A DNA stretch of 15,969 nt from assembly GCA_017615135.1 (NCBI GenBank), contig JAGAAU010000123.1, positions 1 through 15,969 on the forward strand, given 5' to 3'. Source of the DNA: Bacteroidales bacterium. GTDB taxonomy: Bacteria > Bacteroidota > Bacteroidia > Bacteroidales > UBA932. The notes under the pieces were generated by a model that saw only the letters and a list, made by a program, of their open reading frames with translations, was not told the DNA's origin and did no database searches. Of this stretch, positions 1 to 7,214 are shown piece by piece (positions within the stretch are counted from its first letter, which is position 1; each line of letters begins with the position of its first letter). The position numbers were made by a program, and so were the translations under genes.

Positions 1-1
1 G

Positions 2-580
2 TTCTGGGAGGCTGCGCAGGCATATAGCGAGAATGCCGGCAATGTACTTGGGACAGAGGTTCTCACCGATCTGGGAGCCGCTTTCACCCAATTCGTGCAT
101 GGCGGCCTGAGCGGGCATTCATTCGTTATCAAGGGCGATGATTTTCCTGAGCTCTTCCGCTACACCTTCCCCGAAGTGATTACCACCAACCGGGGAGTAC
201 GCTGCTCCAAAGGCCAGTACGACCGTCAAATCAAATATGCGATGCTCTGCGGCATGCGTATGGACGGAGAGACACACACCTGCCGTTCCACCCTCGACAA
301 GGATGAAGCGTACGCCCAGGTTATAAAGTACTGCGCAGAGAACCTCACGCGCTACGGAGAATTCTTCTTCTACGGCAAATTCACCTGCATAGACATGACC
401 GAGCGGCCGTATTACATAAAGATGGCCGAATATTACAACGCAGACGGCAGCAAGATACTCCGCGTGCTCTACAACGCATCCTATAAGACAACCGCCAGGT
501 TCGGAGGCACTACGCTCGCACCGGATGAAATGCGTTTCGAGGTCTTCGATGCAAAAAGCTATAAAGCAGCCCACAAATGA
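2..580 (+). CDS. C-terminal part of a putative glycan-active enzyme (DUF6259-like), 5' end outside window
   Basis: The frame is open from the first complete codon at position 2 and reads as ordinary coding sequence, so the gene starts upstream of the window; 192 residues are visible. A GTG at 95 is an internal codon. The fragment has segments FVHGGLSGHSFV, PEVITTNRGVR and GEFFFYGKF, rich in aromatic residues. From memory this resembles the end of DUF6259-type proteins, a family of predicted glycoside-hydrolase-fold enzymes in Bacteroidota; I could not test this. The segment with GEFFFYGKF and the following strands would be the beta-sheet domain behind a TIM barrel. The stop TGA overlaps the next ATG (ATGA at 577-580), so the two genes are co-transcribed and probably translationally coupled, which supports a shared role in polysaccharide breakdown. 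The family is uncertain, but the coding status is not. Confidence 0.6.
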   Translation, partial: FWEAAQAYSENAGNVLGTEVLTDLGAAFTQFVHGGLSGHSFVIKGDDFPELFRYTFPEVITTNRGVRCSKGQYDRQIKYAMLCGMRMDGETHTCRSTLDKDEAYAQVIKYCAENLTRYGEFFFYGKFTCIDMTERPYYIKMAEYYNADGSKILRVLYNASYKTTARFGGTTLAPDEMRFEVFDAKSYKAAHK

Positions 581-2130
581 TGCAGAAGTACCACAAACTG
601 GCCCTTATTGCGCTGACGCTGTGCCTGGCGATGTGCGCGAAAATTCCCGCCGGGAGTTCCAATCCGCCATCTCAGTCCGGGGCGGGGCTTGTGATGCTGT
701 GCGATTATGAAGAGACCACAGTTGAGTTCCAGAGCCAGACTTTATACTGCGCAAGGGTTTACAATCCCCACAAAGATGCGGTGAACCCTTCCACATTCTG
801 CATGGTCAGTCAGACCGGCGGCGGGGCATGGGAGAACATCTACACCGGAGCCCTGCCCAGGGCCTTGGATTTTACCGCATCGGCTCCTGTGTTCAAGATT
901 AAGGTAATGGCGCCAGCAAAAGGGCTCAGGATGATATTTTCCATCAAACGCGCCAAATCCGGCGAGAGTGCCGAATGCCCTACCCTGAAGCGGGAGGCAG
1001 TAACCCAAAAAGGGGGCGAGTGGGAAGAAATGACCTTCGATTTCAGCGCAGACTCTCCCGGGAATAACATTTACCGGAAGATAGTGTTGTATTTCGATGC
1101 CGGCGGCACATCCAGCGGCGAAAGCTGGTTCTTCGACGATATAGAGGTCCCGGACGACGACCTTACCGCCCTGAACCTCTTCCAGTGCATCTCGGACAAA
1201 CCTTTCATAGACCTGGACGAAGCGGTCTACTGGAGGAGCAAGAGCATCACATCCGGCCGGATCGTTCCTCCCGACAAGTCTGCAACCGGCAAATGGTGCT
1301 GGTACGTACGCGGCAGCAGTGAAGCCCATCAGACAATAGGGCTGCTCACCCAGGATGAGGCTAATTTCGACCCTGCCGGAAAATGGAAGGATTATCCGAT
1401 GAATCCTGTTCTGGACGTTGGCCAGGCCGAGGATTTCGATGGCTGGCGCATTCTGGGAGTCTGCCCTGTACCTATGCCGGACAAGAGCATGTACTTCTAT
1501 TACAAAGCCCGTCCATACAACCAGGGCGGCACTTTCGGTACCGGGTTTGCCAGCTCCGCAGACGGAATTCACTTCAAGAAGCTCACAGACCATTCTATAT
1601 CGGACCGCAACCCCTCGGACGTAGTTTACCACGAAGGAAAGTTCTATTATTATATGGGGGTATGGCTGCTGATTCTGGACGAACCCGATGTGGTTGACTG
1701 GTCCCGGCAGATACGAACCCTGAATACCGGAGACGGCCCGGCCAATTTCGATTCCGCCTGCATCTTCGGAAACCGCGTTTTCCGGCTCGACGGAGTGGAC
1801 AAATGGTTTATGGTCTACCACGGAGACGCTTCGCACAGCGATTTCCCGCATCGTTTCCACATAGCGCTGTCCGACGACCTGGTGCACTGGACCAAGGTTC
1901 AGAACACTCAGCCTCTGTTCTCCAGAGGCCCCCGTGGACGCTGGGACCAGGGAGGCATCTGGGCACCGGAGATTATCGAATACAACGGAAAACTCTATAT
2001 GTATTACGAAGGCTGGGGCCAGGAAGGCCATGTAGCAGACCGGGACAAGGAATACTTCCGTCCCGCCGCATCCCGCACCGGACTCGCCGTCTGCGACAAA
2101 CAGGAGTTTCTTTCCTGGTGCGGACTTTAG
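577..2130 (+). CDS. GH43-like beta-propeller (lipo)protein with N-terminal carbohydrate-binding-type domain
   Basis: A 517-residue secreted protein. The N-terminus has K4/K7, a hydrophobic core (residues 8-19) and LAMC (17-20), which could be a lipobox with an unusual Met before the Cys; plain signal-peptidase cleavage is the alternative. Residues about 28-190 look like a galactose-binding-fold module, ending in the typical strand pair KIVLYFD and SWFFDDIEVP. Residues about 200-517 have the repeats of a five-bladed propeller of the GH43/GH32/GH117 type: blade motifs such as SADGIHFKK and SDDLVHWTKV, then GGIWAPEIIEYNGKLYMYYE near the C-terminus. Such enzymes cut arabinose, xylose, galactose or fructose linkages; the substrate cannot be told here. 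The start is ATG 577 (or ATG 580), inside the stop of the upstream gene. It ends 10 bases from the converging gene at 2141. Confidence 0.8.
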   Translation: MMQKYHKLALIALTLCLAMCAKIPAGSSNPPSQSGAGLVMLCDYEETTVEFQSQTLYCARVYNPHKDAVNPSTFCMVSQTGGGAWENIYTGALPRALDFTASAPVFKIKVMAPAKGLRMIFSIKRAKSGESAECPTLKREAVTQKGGEWEEMTFDFSADSPGNNIYRKIVLYFDAGGTSSGESWFFDDIEVPDDDLTALNLFQCISDKPFIDLDEAVYWRSKSITSGRIVPPDKSATGKWCWYVRGSSEAHQTIGLLTQDEANFDPAGKWKDYPMNPVLDVGQAEDFDGWRILGVCPVPMPDKSMYFYYKARPYNQGGTFGTGFASSADGIHFKKLTDHSISDRNPSDVVYHEGKFYYYMGVWLLILDEPDVVDWSRQIRTLNTGDGPANFDSACIFGNRVFRLDGVDKWFMVYHGDASHSDFPHRFHIALSDDLVHWTKVQNTQPLFSRGPRGRWDQGGIWAPEIIEYNGKLYMYYEGWGQEGHVADRDKEYFRPAASRTGLAVCDKQEFLSWCGL

Positions 2131-2140
2131 GGTGCCGACG

Positions 2141-2416
2141 TCATTTTCTTCTGTCCAGCCAGCGCCAGACGGCATACATCAGCGCACCCCAGGCCAGAAA
2201 CAGAAGTACATACACCCAAAAAGGCAAAGAAGCCGTAAAGCGCCCGGGAGTCAGATTCTTATCGAAATCGGGGATATCGGCATAATAATAGGCTCCGGCT
2301 CCAAAATCAAGAGAGTCGCTGAGCCCCAGGCCGTTAATCATAATAAAGAGCGCGGCAGCAAGCACCGCCACGCCTGTAATTATCGTAACAATCTTCCCGA
2401 TTTTCTTTCTGTCCAT
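2141..2416 (-). CDS. Small two-helix membrane protein of unknown function
   Basis: A 91-residue protein that I do not recognise. It has a basic start (MDRKKIGK), a hydrophobic helix at about residues 8-28, a middle part of about 35 residues with several Asp and Tyr (GAGAYYYADIPDFDKN), a second helix at about 64-83 (WVYVLLFLAWGALMYAVW) and a basic end (RWLDRRK). The charges predict both termini in the cytoplasm and the middle loop outside. Hydrophobicity, charge balance and the absence of a better frame on the other strand argue for a real gene. It lies downstream of the YeiH-like exporter on the same strand, 120 bases away, with no TAnnTTTG promoter of its own that I can see. It is therefore probably read from the exporter transcript through the hairpin at 2463-2525. 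No SD-like sequence precedes the ATG, as is common in Bacteroidota. Confidence 0.7.
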   Translation of the reverse strand: MDRKKIGKIVTIITGVAVLAAALFIMINGLGLSDSLDFGAGAYYYADIPDFDKNLTPGRFTASLPFWVYVLLFLAWGALMYAVWRWLDRRK

Positions 2417-2432
2417 CTGGCTTATTGGCTTG

Positions 2433-2471
2433 GCTGGCGGTTGTCTTGTTTTATTGTCTTAGCTGGCGGTT
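2433..2471. repeat. Direct repeat of GCTGGCGGTT, 29 bases apart
   Basis: The 10-mer GCTGGCGGTT occurs exactly at 2433-2442 and 2462-2471. A diverged inverted copy is the right arm of the neighbouring hairpin (GCTGGCAATT on the minus strand, about 2517-2526). The first copy lies in the leader of the small membrane protein gene and the second is part of the hairpin stem. The function is unknown; it may be a protein-binding repeat or a trace of how the hairpin arose. Confidence 0.5.
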
Positions 2472-2525
2472 ATCCCTGCAAGGGGCGTTTACCCAATTTT
2501 CAGCCCCGGCAGGGATAATTGCCAG
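2463..2525 (-). other. Long stem-loop between the exporter gene and the small membrane protein gene
   Basis: The 17 bases 2463-2479 pair with 2509-2525. All positions pair as RNA if two adjacent G/T positions are counted as G-U wobbles on the plus-strand reading (A/C mismatches on the minus-strand RNA). After a small internal bulge, GGGGC (2482-2486) pairs with GCCCC (2503-2507), leaving a loop of about 16 bases. No T-run follows the stem on either strand, so it is not a classical intrinsic terminator. Sitting in the spacer of a probable two-gene transcript, it could stabilise the upstream mRNA, reduce expression of the downstream gene, or be a dispersed palindromic element. Its presence is plain in the sequence; its role is inference. 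Confidence 0.7.
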
Positions 2526-2536
2526 CAAATAAATAG

Positions 2537-3862
2537 CTACTCTAATACCGGAACAGGGAAAACAGCGCCGGAAAGCAGGAACCAGACCATGGCGAAGGTC
2601 AGCGCCACATTAAACAGCTGCCCCACAATATAGAGCCAGAGCACCTTTCCGCCCCGCATCTGCTTCATCAACTCCCTGAAATTGGTATCCAGCCCTATGC
2701 TGGTGAATGCCAGAACGAAAGCCCAGTTCTTATACTGATCCAGAACCTTGTTGATAGCTCCTACCTGATCTGCCCCGCAAAGCGGCTGAATAATAAACGA
2801 AGCCACAAGGGAAGCCACGAAAAAGCCGATAATAAACTTGGGGAAGCGATACCAGATCTCTCCGGCACCAACCTTGCCGCCCTTCTTACTGCCAGCCGCC
2901 GTTGCAAAGAACACCGCAACAAAGAAGGCCACGAAGCCAATCAGTATATTCTGAATCATCTTGACGAGCACCGCGGCCTTCTCTGCTTCTCCGCCCAGCA
3001 CATTTCCGGCAACAGCAACCGCACCGGTACTGTCCACCGTGCCGCCTATCAGTGCACCGCCCATCAGGGGTGTCATATCCACCGCTTTTATCAGCACGGG
3101 CTCGAGCACCATCATCAGAATAGTGAAAATAATCGAAATGGAGACGGTCATTGTAAGATCGTCCTTCTTGCAGCCGGAAGCGGCGCCAGTGGCAATGGCA
3201 GCGCTCGTGCCGCAAACGCTCGTAGCGGAGGCCATTGTAATAACCAGAGGTTTATTGCCGATTTTCAGCACCCGCGTACCGAACCACCACATGAACAGAA
3301 TCACTATGGGAGTCACCACCCATGCTATTCCCAATCCGTACAGACCGAATTTGGCAATGTTGGAGAACAGCACCGAGAACCCCATGATAACCAGACCGGT
3401 CTTGATATAGAATTCAGTCCGCACCGCAGGCTTGAGCCACTGGGGCACCCCGACTGTGTTGGAAATCAGCAAGCCGACTATAAGCGCCCAGAAAGCCCAT
3501 TCCAGATAACGGTTCAGGGTGAATTCGGCACTGATGAGCCGGACCGCCACCGCCAGCACAAATAATACGAGAAATGCCGGAATATACTTTTTGATGCTTC
3601 CGCCCTGCAACTTTATGCCGATGCTGAACAATGCTCCCAGCACGAGTACCGTCCTGAGCAGCTTCCACCAGAATGCGGCAGCGCCGAACTGATCCGCGAG
3701 CGGGACCACCTTGGCGGCAGCCGTTTCGCTGAGGGTTTCCCCTGCCGCCCATGTGCTGAACTTCAGGGCAGAAAAATCAAACCATCCTGTAAGTACGGAA
3801 ATGCAGGCCACTGCGATTACCACAAATCCCAGCCATACGGCCAGCCAGTCTTCAGTTTTCAT
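2537..3862 (-). CDS. YeiH-family (UPF0324, Cons_hypoth698) putative sulfate/anion exporter
   Basis: A 441-residue inner-membrane protein with about ten or more hydrophobic helices, longer than E. coli YeiH (about 350 residues) because of extra N-terminal helices and loops. Family signs are a conserved central Cys-Gly stretch (SVCGTSAAIATGAASGC), the later GALIGGTVDSTGAVAVAGNV segment, and an amphipathic VKMIQNILIG helix. In the classical branch I recall a His-containing motif at the GGTVDST position; its replacement suggests a Bacteroidota sub-branch and perhaps a different substrate. YeiH proteins are annotated as putative sulfate exporters with little direct proof. ATG 3862 (MKTEDWLAVWLG) is preferred over the in-frame TTG at 3898, because that TTG lies inside the predicted promoter -7 element. 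The divergent neighbour is the AAA ATPase; downstream lies the small membrane protein gene. Confidence 0.85.
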   Translation of the reverse strand: MKTEDWLAVWLGFVVIAVACISVLTGWFDFSALKFSTWAAGETLSETAAAKVVPLADQFGAAAFWWKLLRTVLVLGALFSIGIKLQGGSIKKYIPAFLVLFVLAVAVRLISAEFTLNRYLEWAFWALIVGLLISNTVGVPQWLKPAVRTEFYIKTGLVIMGFSVLFSNIAKFGLYGLGIAWVVTPIVILFMWWFGTRVLKIGNKPLVITMASATSVCGTSAAIATGAASGCKKDDLTMTVSISIIFTILMMVLEPVLIKAVDMTPLMGGALIGGTVDSTGAVAVAGNVLGGEAEKAAVLVKMIQNILIGFVAFFVAVFFATAAGSKKGGKVGAGEIWYRFPKFIIGFFVASLVASFIIQPLCGADQVGAINKVLDQYKNWAFVLAFTSIGLDTNFRELMKQMRGGKVLWLYIVGQLFNVALTFAMVWFLLSGAVFPVPVLE

Positions 3863-3895
3863 GATATGTTTAAGCTTTAGTATTATTAAGGCTGA

Positions 3896-3903
3896 CAAAT
3901 TTA
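3896..3903 (-). promoter_or_regulatory. Promoter -7 element TAAATTTG for the YeiH-like gene
   Basis: On the minus strand TAAATTTG matches the Bacteroidota -7 consensus TAnnTTTG. Transcription would start near 3890, giving a leader of about 25-30 bases before ATG 3862. No clear TTTG is seen at the expected -33 position. That position is instead covered by the left arm of the inverted repeat (3920-3928), so the promoter may depend on an activator. Confidence 0.6.
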
Positions 3904-3930
3904 ATCATTTCTTTCGTTTTAGGCCATTAT

Positions 3931-3946
3931 TGTGACCATTGGCACA
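3931..3946. promoter_or_regulatory. CRP/FNR-like palindrome TGTGA-N6-GCACA
   Basis: TGTGACCATTGGCACA differs by one base from the classical CRP-type palindrome TGTGA-N6-TCACA, and the symmetry extends one base outward on each side (TTGTG...CACAA, 3930-3947). Its centre is about 48 bases upstream of the predicted start of the exporter transcript, a distance at which CRP/FNR-family activators work. Which member of this family the host has is unknown. Confidence 0.45.
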
Positions 3947-3949
3947 AAC

Positions 3950-3995
3950 ATTTTGAGAATCCATACAAGAACTCTCGAAATAATTTTGAGATTCC
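3950..3995 (+). repeat. Direct repeat ATTTTGAGAATCC / ATTTTGAGATTCC, 33 bp apart
   Basis: The 13-mers at 3950-3962 and 3983-3995 differ at one base. A 33-bp spacing is about three turns of the helix, placing both on one face. The second copy contains the TTTG (3985-3988) that acts as the -33 element of the ATPase promoter. They may be binding sites for a regulator that competes with, or helps, RNA polymerase at this promoter. Confidence 0.5.
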
Positions 3996-4015
3996 GTCAA
4001 AATGGCCTATTTTTG
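3985..4015 (+). promoter_or_regulatory. Complete Bacteroidota promoter (TTTG-N19-TATTTTTG) for the AAA ATPase gene
   Basis: TTTG at 3985-3988, a 19-base spacer and TATTTTTG at 4008-4015 match both parts of the Bacteroidota consensus (TTTG, spacer, TAnnTTTG). It is the best match in the window. Transcription would begin near 4020-4022, about 25 bases before ATG 4046. Confidence 0.7.
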
Positions 4016-4045
4016 TGCCTGAGAAACAAATAAAATGTGAGGAAC

Positions 4046-5395
4046 ATGGAATATCCCGAGCGCATATTCAAACGCAAGATATACGAAAAGCTCCAGGAAT
4101 GGAAGCAGACCAAGGACGGCACTACGGCCCTTCTCATCAAAGGCGCCCGCCGCGTCGGCAAATCCACCATAGCAGAGGAATTCGCCAAGAACGAGTACAC
4201 CTCCTACATCAAGGTTGACTTCGCCGATGCCCCTGATGCTCTCTGGGAAGCCGTCGCCCATATCAACGACCGCGACCGCTTCTTCCTCCAGCTACAGTTC
4301 ATCTACAACGTCCGCCTGGAGGATCGCAAGTCCGTCATCATCTTCGACGAGATACAGAAAGCCCCCAAGGTCCGCGAGGCCATCAAGTATCTGGTGAAGG
4401 ACCATCGCTACGACTACATCGAGACGGGCTCCCTCCTTTCCATCAAAAAGAACACCCAAGGCATCGTCATCCCCAGCGAGGAAACCCGCATCGAAATGTA
4501 CCCGATGGATTATGAGGAATTCCGCTGGGCGATGGGCGACACTGCCACCGTCCCGCTCATGAAGGACACCTTTGAAAAGCACCAGGGCGTCGGAGATGCC
4601 ACCTGCCGCAAACTGATGCGGGATTTCCGCCTCTACATGCTGGTCGGCGGCATGCCCCAGGCCGTGAACGCCTACCTTGACACGAAGAACCTGAGCGCCG
4701 TCGATGCCAAGAAGCGGGAGATTATCGAGCTTTATGCCGATGACTTCCGGAAGCTTGATCCCACCGGCCGTGCCACACGCCTCTTCATGGCAGCCCCGTC
4801 CCAGCTCACCGGCAACGCCTCCCGCTATCAGGTTACCAGTGTTCTGGGCCGCAGCCAGGACAAGGATGAGATGAACGAACTTATTCAGGATATGGAGGAC
4901 AGTATGGCTGTCAATTTCTGCTACCATGCCAACGACCCGTCCGTAGGCCTTTCCCAGCACAAGAACATCGAGCAGTATAAAATGTACGTCGGGGACACCG
5001 GCCTCTTCATCACCATGGCCTTCTGGGACAACGCAGTCACAGAGAACATCATCTACCAGAAGCTTCTCAGCGACAAACTGGTCACCGACCTCGGTTATGT
5101 CTACGAAAACGTCGTAGCCCAGATGCTGCGTGCCCGGGGCGAGAAACTCTTCTACCACACCTGGCCCACCCCCAGCGGCAAGCACAACTACGAGATTGAC
5201 TTCCTCCTCTCCCGCGGCTTCAAGATCTGCCCGGTTGAGGTCAAATCCTCCGGCTACAAAACCCATAAATCCATGGACGAATTCTGCAAGAAATTCTCGC
5301 AGCACGTCGGGCTCAGATATCTGGTATATACGAAGGACTCCCGGAAGGACGGCGAATTAACAATGATTCCTGTTTATCATTGTTTGTTCATATAG
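4046..5395 (+). CDS. Stand-alone AAA ATPase with DUF4143 / PD-(D/E)XK-type C-terminus
   Basis: A 449-residue cytoplasmic protein of the AAA_14-DUF4143 family. The ATPase part has Walker A GARRVGKST (33-41), Walker B VIIFDE (97-102) and a sensor-like ETGSLL after a predicted strand. A helical winged-helix-like middle follows. The C-terminal part contains EIDFLL (Glu383, Asp385) and PVEVKSSG (Glu398, Lys400), the spacing of a PD-(D/E)XK nuclease core. The family is very common in gut bacteria and its role is not established; defence, DNA processing and regulation have all been suggested. ATG 4046 is preferred over in-frame GTG 4037 because GAGG at 4040-4043 could act as a weak SD before it. The gene sits alone between two leftward genes and favours ATC, GTC, CTC, TCC and CGC codons, unlike its neighbours. 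This suggests acquisition by transfer, though it is intact. Confidence 0.88.
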   Translation: MEYPERIFKRKIYEKLQEWKQTKDGTTALLIKGARRVGKSTIAEEFAKNEYTSYIKVDFADAPDALWEAVAHINDRDRFFLQLQFIYNVRLEDRKSVIIFDEIQKAPKVREAIKYLVKDHRYDYIETGSLLSIKKNTQGIVIPSEETRIEMYPMDYEEFRWAMGDTATVPLMKDTFEKHQGVGDATCRKLMRDFRLYMLVGGMPQAVNAYLDTKNLSAVDAKKREIIELYADDFRKLDPTGRATRLFMAAPSQLTGNASRYQVTSVLGRSQDKDEMNELIQDMEDSMAVNFCYHANDPSVGLSQHKNIEQYKMYVGDTGLFITMAFWDNAVTENIIYQKLLSDKLVTDLGYVYENVVAQMLRARGEKLFYHTWPTPSGKHNYEIDFLLSRGFKICPVEVKSSGYKTHKSMDEFCKKFSQHVGLRYLVYTKDSRKDGELTMIPVYHCLFI

Positions 5396-5416
5396 CTTGT
5401 TCACTATATTTAATTG

Positions 5417-7207
5417 TCAGCTATCCAGCTTCAGCACGGCCATGAAGGCACTCTGGGGAACCTGGACCGTTCCAATCTGGCGCATGCGCTTCTTGCCTTC
5501 TTTCTGTTTCTCAAGCAGTTTGCGCTTTCTGGTAACGTCTCCGCCGTAGCATTTGGCCGTTACATCCTTACGCACCTGCTTAACAGTCTCGCGGGCGATA
5601 ATCTTCGCACCGATGGCCGCCTGAATTGGAATGTCGAACTGCTGACGCGGAATCAGGTCTTTCAGCTTGACGCACATCCTGCGGCCAAAGTCGTAGGCAT
5701 TGTCTTCATGGATGAGGGTAGAGAGCGCATCGGCAGGCTCTCCGTTCAGAAGAATGTCCAGTTTAACCAGCCTCGCACGGCGGAAACCCGTAAGATGGTA
5801 ATCGAAAGAGGCGTAACCCTTGGAAATGGTTTTCAGCTTATCGTAAAAATCGAAAACTATCTCGCTCAGAGGCATATCGTAATTCAACTCCACCCGGTCT
5901 GCAGTAATATAGTGCTGGCCGGCCAGAGTGCCGCGACGGTCGAGACAGAGCTTCATGATAGGGCCGAAAAACTCCGACTTGGAGATAATCTGCGCACGGA
6001 TGAAAGGCTCTTCGATATGGTCTATAAGCGTGGGGGCGGGCAATCCGGAGGGATTATGCACATCAAGACATTCCCCCTGGGTGGTATAGACCTTATAGGA
6101 AACGTTCGGAACGGTTGTAATCACATCCATGTCGAACTCCCTGAAGAGCCGCTCCTGCACAATTTCCAGATGCAGAAGCCCGAGGAAGCCGCAGCGGAAG
6201 CCACTGCCAAGCGCAAGTGAAGATTCGGGCTCGTACACGAAAGAGGCGTCGTTGAGCTGGAATTTCTCCAAAACGGCCCGGAGTTCCTCGAACTTGTCGG
6301 CCTGAACCGGATACATACCGGCGAAGACCATCGGTTTAACCTCCTCGAAACCGGCAATGGCGGCAGCGCAGGGGTTCAAAGCATCGGTGATGGTATCCCC
6401 TACCTTAACCTCGGCGGCGTTCTTCACCCCGGAAATGATGTACCCCACATCGCCGCAACCAATCTCGGGACAGGGCTGAAGCTTCATTTTCAGAACGCCC
6501 ACCTCGTCTGCCACATAGTCCATTCCGGTATTGAAAAATTTCACTCTGTCGCCCTTGCGTATGCTGCCGTTGGCGATTTTGAAATATGCTATCACCCCGC
6601 GGAAGGGATTGAACACTGAATCGAACACAAGGGCCTGAAGGGGCGCGGACGGGTCTCCGGATGGCGCCGGAATCTTCTCTACAATCGCATCCAGGATGGG
6701 AGGCACTCCCTCGCCGGTTCTGGCAGACACCCTGAAAATATCCTCCGGACTGCAGCCGAGAAGGTCGCAGATTTCATCGCTCACAACCTCCGGCTGGGCA
6801 GATTCCATATCGATTTTATTCAGTATCGGAATAATCTCCAAATCGTGGTCTATCGCCATATAGAGGTTGGATATGGTCTGGGCCTGAACCCCCTGGGTGG
6901 CATCTACCACCAGCAATGCACCCTCGCAGGATGCGATGGAACGGGACACCTCGTAAGAGAAGTCTACGTGCCCCGGAGTATCTATGAGGTTCAGCCTGTA
7001 AGTCTCCCCCTTATAGTTATACTCCATCTGGATGGCATGGCTCTTAATTGTGATGCCTTTCTCCTTTTCAAGGTCCATGTCGTCCAGCACCTGGGCCTCC
7101 ATGTCCCTCTCCGACAAGGTTTTGGTAAGCTCCAGCAACCTGTCCGCCAAGGTACTCTTACCGTGGTCTATATGTGCAATTATGCAGAAATTCCGGATGT
7201 TTTTCAT
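5417..7207 (-). CDS. lepA: Elongation factor 4 (LepA), ribosome-associated GTPase
   Basis: A complete 596-residue LepA/EF4, the usual family length. GTPase motifs are AHIDHGKST (11-19), KGITI (50-54), DTPGH (76-80), NKID (130-133) and SARTGEG. The EF-G-like domains II, III and V follow, then the LepA-specific C-terminal domain with [20 protein letters not shown], which separates it from EF-G and TypA. LepA binds the ribosome and affects initiation or back-translocation; its exact role is still debated. The start ATG 7207 is secure because [19 protein letters not shown] is the standard N-terminus. The gene is divergent from transketolase, has no partner on its strand, and converges with the ATPase gene, 21 bases between stops. 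Confidence 0.98.
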   Translation of the reverse strand: MKNIRNFCIIAHIDHGKSTLADRLLELTKTLSERDMEAQVLDDMDLEKEKGITIKSHAIQMEYNYKGETYRLNLIDTPGHVDFSYEVSRSIASCEGALLVVDATQGVQAQTISNLYMAIDHDLEIIPILNKIDMESAQPEVVSDEICDLLGCSPEDIFRVSARTGEGVPPILDAIVEKIPAPSGDPSAPLQALVFDSVFNPFRGVIAYFKIANGSIRKGDRVKFFNTGMDYVADEVGVLKMKLQPCPEIGCGDVGYIISGVKNAAEVKVGDTITDALNPCAAAIAGFEEVKPMVFAGMYPVQADKFEELRAVLEKFQLNDASFVYEPESSLALGSGFRCGFLGLLHLEIVQERLFREFDMDVITTVPNVSYKVYTTQGECLDVHNPSGLPAPTLIDHIEEPFIRAQIISKSEFFGPIMKLCLDRRGTLAGQHYITADRVELNYDMPLSEIVFDFYDKLKTISKGYASFDYHLTGFRRARLVKLDILLNGEPADALSTLIHEDNAYDFGRRMCVKLKDLIPRQQFDIPIQAAIGAKIIARETVKQVRKDVTAKCYGGDVTRKRKLLEKQKEGKKRMRQIGTVQVPQSAFMAVLKLDS

Positions 7208-7214
7208 TACCGTA

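Larger units (their letters stand above)
3920..4009. repeat. Perfect 9-bp inverted repeat TAGGCCATT...AATGGCCTA spanning the divergent promoter region
   Basis: TAGGCCATT at 3920-3928 is repeated inverted as AATGGCCTA at 4001-4009. The left arm covers the expected -33 region of the exporter promoter. The right arm overlaps the first two bases of the ATPase -7 element (4008-4015). The symmetrical placement relative to two divergent promoters fits an operator pair bridged by one regulator. A chance 9-mer cannot be excluded. Confidence 0.45.

Noticed and set aside
742..2175. Long open frame antisense to the GH43-like gene
   Set aside because: Shadow of the real gene; no family features, and the plus-strand product has signal peptide, domain motifs and coupling to its neighbour.
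4292..5305. Long open frame antisense to the AAA ATPase gene
   Set aside because: It results from the high-GC third positions of the real gene; the product is low in recognisable motifs.
5359..5384. 8-bp inverted repeat AACAATGA/TCATTGTT near the end of the ATPase gene as a bidirectional terminator
   Set aside because: The stem is AT-rich, lies within the coding end and lacks a T-run on either side; too weak to call.
5414..6220. Open frame antisense to lepA
   Set aside because: lepA is certain on the other strand; this product has no family features.
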